From Lentisphaeria bacterium UBA1829 (lineage in GTDB: Bacteria; Verrucomicrobiota; Lentisphaeria; Victivallales; UBA1829): a stretch of DNA of 6,281 nt. Of this stretch, positions 5,300 to 6,281 are shown in pieces. The translations under genes were made by a program, and so were the position numbers. Position 1 is the first letter of the stretch. Each line of letters opens with the position of its first letter. Under the pieces are notes generated by a model. It did no database searches. It was not told where the DNA came from and worked only from the letters and a program-made list of their open reading frames with translations. Where the stretch lies: the NCBI GenBank assembly GCA_002338895.1, contig DDJH01000212.1:1-6281 (forward strand), in the 5' to 3' direction.

Positions 5300-6281
5300 T
5301 TACTCCGCGATCCGGCGGGCGCGTTCGATGTAGGCGTTCTGTTCTTTCGCGGGGAGGTCGTTGAAGCGGACGTTCCAGCCGCAGACGCGCACCTGAAGAC
5401 CGGCATATTTTTCCGGATGTTTCTGCGCGTCTTCCAGCACACGGGCGTCAAAGATGTTGAAGTGGATTGAGACGCCGTGACGATCCATGTACGTCCGGAT
5501 CAGGGCGCGCATGGCGTCGAGACCTTCGCGTCCCTGAACGGTGGCGGGGTGCATCATCACATCGAGCGGGAAATCGCCGGGGAGATCGGCGCTGTCGATC
5601 GTGGTGATGGAGCGGATCAGCGCGGTGACGCCGTTGACATCGGCCCCCATTGCGGGGGAGAGGTTTTTGGACATCTCCTCGCCGGCATGGCGGCCGTCGG
5701 GAGTTGCGCCGGTCCGTTCGCCCAGCACGATGAACATCCTCGCGGAGTGACCGGACGCCACGTAAAATCCGCCGCGCGCATTCGGGCGCAGATTCAGTTT
5801 GCTTCCGAAAAAGTGAGCCAGCGCAAACGCGTAGCGGTCGACCGATTCGACTCCGTTTCCGTAGTGGTTGGGAGAATGGAGGATCCGCAGACGGAGTTTT
5901 TCGGCGCCGTCCCAGTTCTTGCGCAGGATGTCGCGAAATTCGAGCAGGGAGAGTTCGTGCCGCTCGAAGACAAAGTCGCGGACGGCGATCAGAGAATCCA
6001 CCGCGCTGGCGAATCCGGAACAGAGAATGGAGGTGTTGTTGTAGACACTGCCGTTGGAAAACGCATCGCGCGCGGTCTTCAGACTGTTCTCGATGGTGAT
6101 GGAGAAGAGCGAGGCGGGATTGATCTCGTGAAGATACGGTTCGAACTCATTGGCAAAGACGACGATGCGTTCGATGAAATTGTCGAGATAGGTCAGGTAT
6201 GCCCGATAGAAATCGTCGAACGAGTGAATCTCCTCCAGACGGGGGGCCGCGCAGTCGCAGCGGCAGCCGGTGACGGGATCG
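5300..6281 (-). CDS. Glycyl radical enzyme of the PFL/dehydratase superfamily, C-terminal 326 residues (5' end outside window)
   Basis: The visible 326 codons hold the C-terminal half of a glycyl radical enzyme. The radical site is RVCGW at 5375-5389, with the radical glycine at codon 5378-5380 (visible residue 301), 25 residues before the stop, as usual. Other family marks are the DSLIAVRD stretch near visible residues 94-101, NHYGNGVESVDRYA, TPDGRHAGEEMSKNLSPAMGAD and SIHFNIFDARVLEDAQKHPEKY. The thiyl cysteine of known members lies about 315-370 residues before the glycine, so it is expected just outside the window. The site reads Cys-Gly-Trp where most members have Ser/Ala-Gly-Tyr/Phe. The substrate is not clear: the ferredoxin-type activase argues against classical pyruvate formate-lyase, and I cannot assign a dehydratase, C-S, C-N or decarboxylase class from this part. 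No start codon is in the window; a GTG at 6001 is internal. Confidence 0.93.
   Translation of the reverse strand, partial: DPVTGCRCDCAAPRLEEIHSFDDFYRAYLTYLDNFIERIVVFANEFEPYLHEINPASLFSITIENSLKTARDAFSNGSVYNNTSILCSGFASAVDSLIAVRDFVFERHELSLLEFRDILRKNWDGAEKLRLRILHSPNHYGNGVESVDRYAFALAHFFGSKLNLRPNARGGFYVASGHSARMFIVLGERTGATPDGRHAGEEMSKNLSPAMGADVNGVTALIRSITTIDSADLPGDFPLDVMMHPATVQGREGLDAMRALIRTYMDRHGVSIHFNIFDARVLEDAQKHPEKYAGLQVRVCGWNVRFNDLPAKEQNAYIERARRIAE

Noticed and set aside
4200..5333. 377-codon plus-strand frame over the activase gene
   Set aside because: Antisense to the radical-SAM activase whose cysteine motifs are complete; the frame has no ribosome site and no family resemblance.

Overview
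The window looks like chromosomal DNA from an anaerobic, fermentative bacterium. It carries two hallmarks of fermentative redox metabolism: the diaphorase half of an NAD(P)-linked [FeFe]-hydrogenase-type complex, and a glycyl radical enzyme (oxygen-sensitive in every known case) with its activase. Coding DNA is fairly GC-rich, while the one large intergenic region is rich in T runs. Genes start mostly from Shine-Dalgarno sites. The taxon cannot be fixed by eye; a gut-type Lentisphaerota/Verrucomicrobiota or a clostridial relative would fit, but this is a guess. No mobile element, CRISPR array, tRNA or rRNA was seen.

Layout. (1) 1-2306, minus strand: a two-gene operon, nuoE-like then nuoF-like. 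They overlap by one base (TAATG), and the nuoF-like gene runs off the left edge. Its N-terminal thioredoxin-like [2Fe-2S] domain and the start of a C-terminal ferredoxin domain point to the HydB/HndC type of hydrogenase diaphorase rather than to respiratory complex I. (2) 2307-3032: a 726-bp divergent intergenic region. It holds a good sigma70-type promoter for the nuoE operon with a Rex- or CRP/FNR-like dyad over its predicted start, a stack of 10-bp-phased T tracts, and a sigma70-type promoter for the cold-shock gene. (3) 3033-3314, plus strand: a 70-residue cold-shock protein with a structured leader and a strong intrinsic terminator. (4) 3344-4324, plus strand: an intact SrkA (YihE/RdoA) stress-response kinase, with no promoter of its own visible in the 30 bp after the terminator. 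(5) 4371-6281, minus strand: a glycyl radical enzyme (C-terminal 326 residues only) followed 14 bp later by its radical-SAM activase. They converge on srkA across 46 bp containing a GC-rich hairpin.

How the parts fit. The nuoE/nuoF pair moves electrons between NAD(P)H and, most likely, a hydrogenase catalytic subunit encoded beyond the left edge. The glycyl radical enzyme is switched on by the activase through a Gly radical in the motif RVCGW. The activase has two extra ferredoxin clusters, which argues against classical pyruvate formate-lyase and for a dehydratase/lyase-type enzyme of unknown substrate. The csp and srkA genes are stress functions, possibly linked by read-through. I do not see a clear new system. 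The most interesting items are the putative redox operator, the bent-DNA promoter and leader of csp, and the unassigned glycyl radical enzyme.
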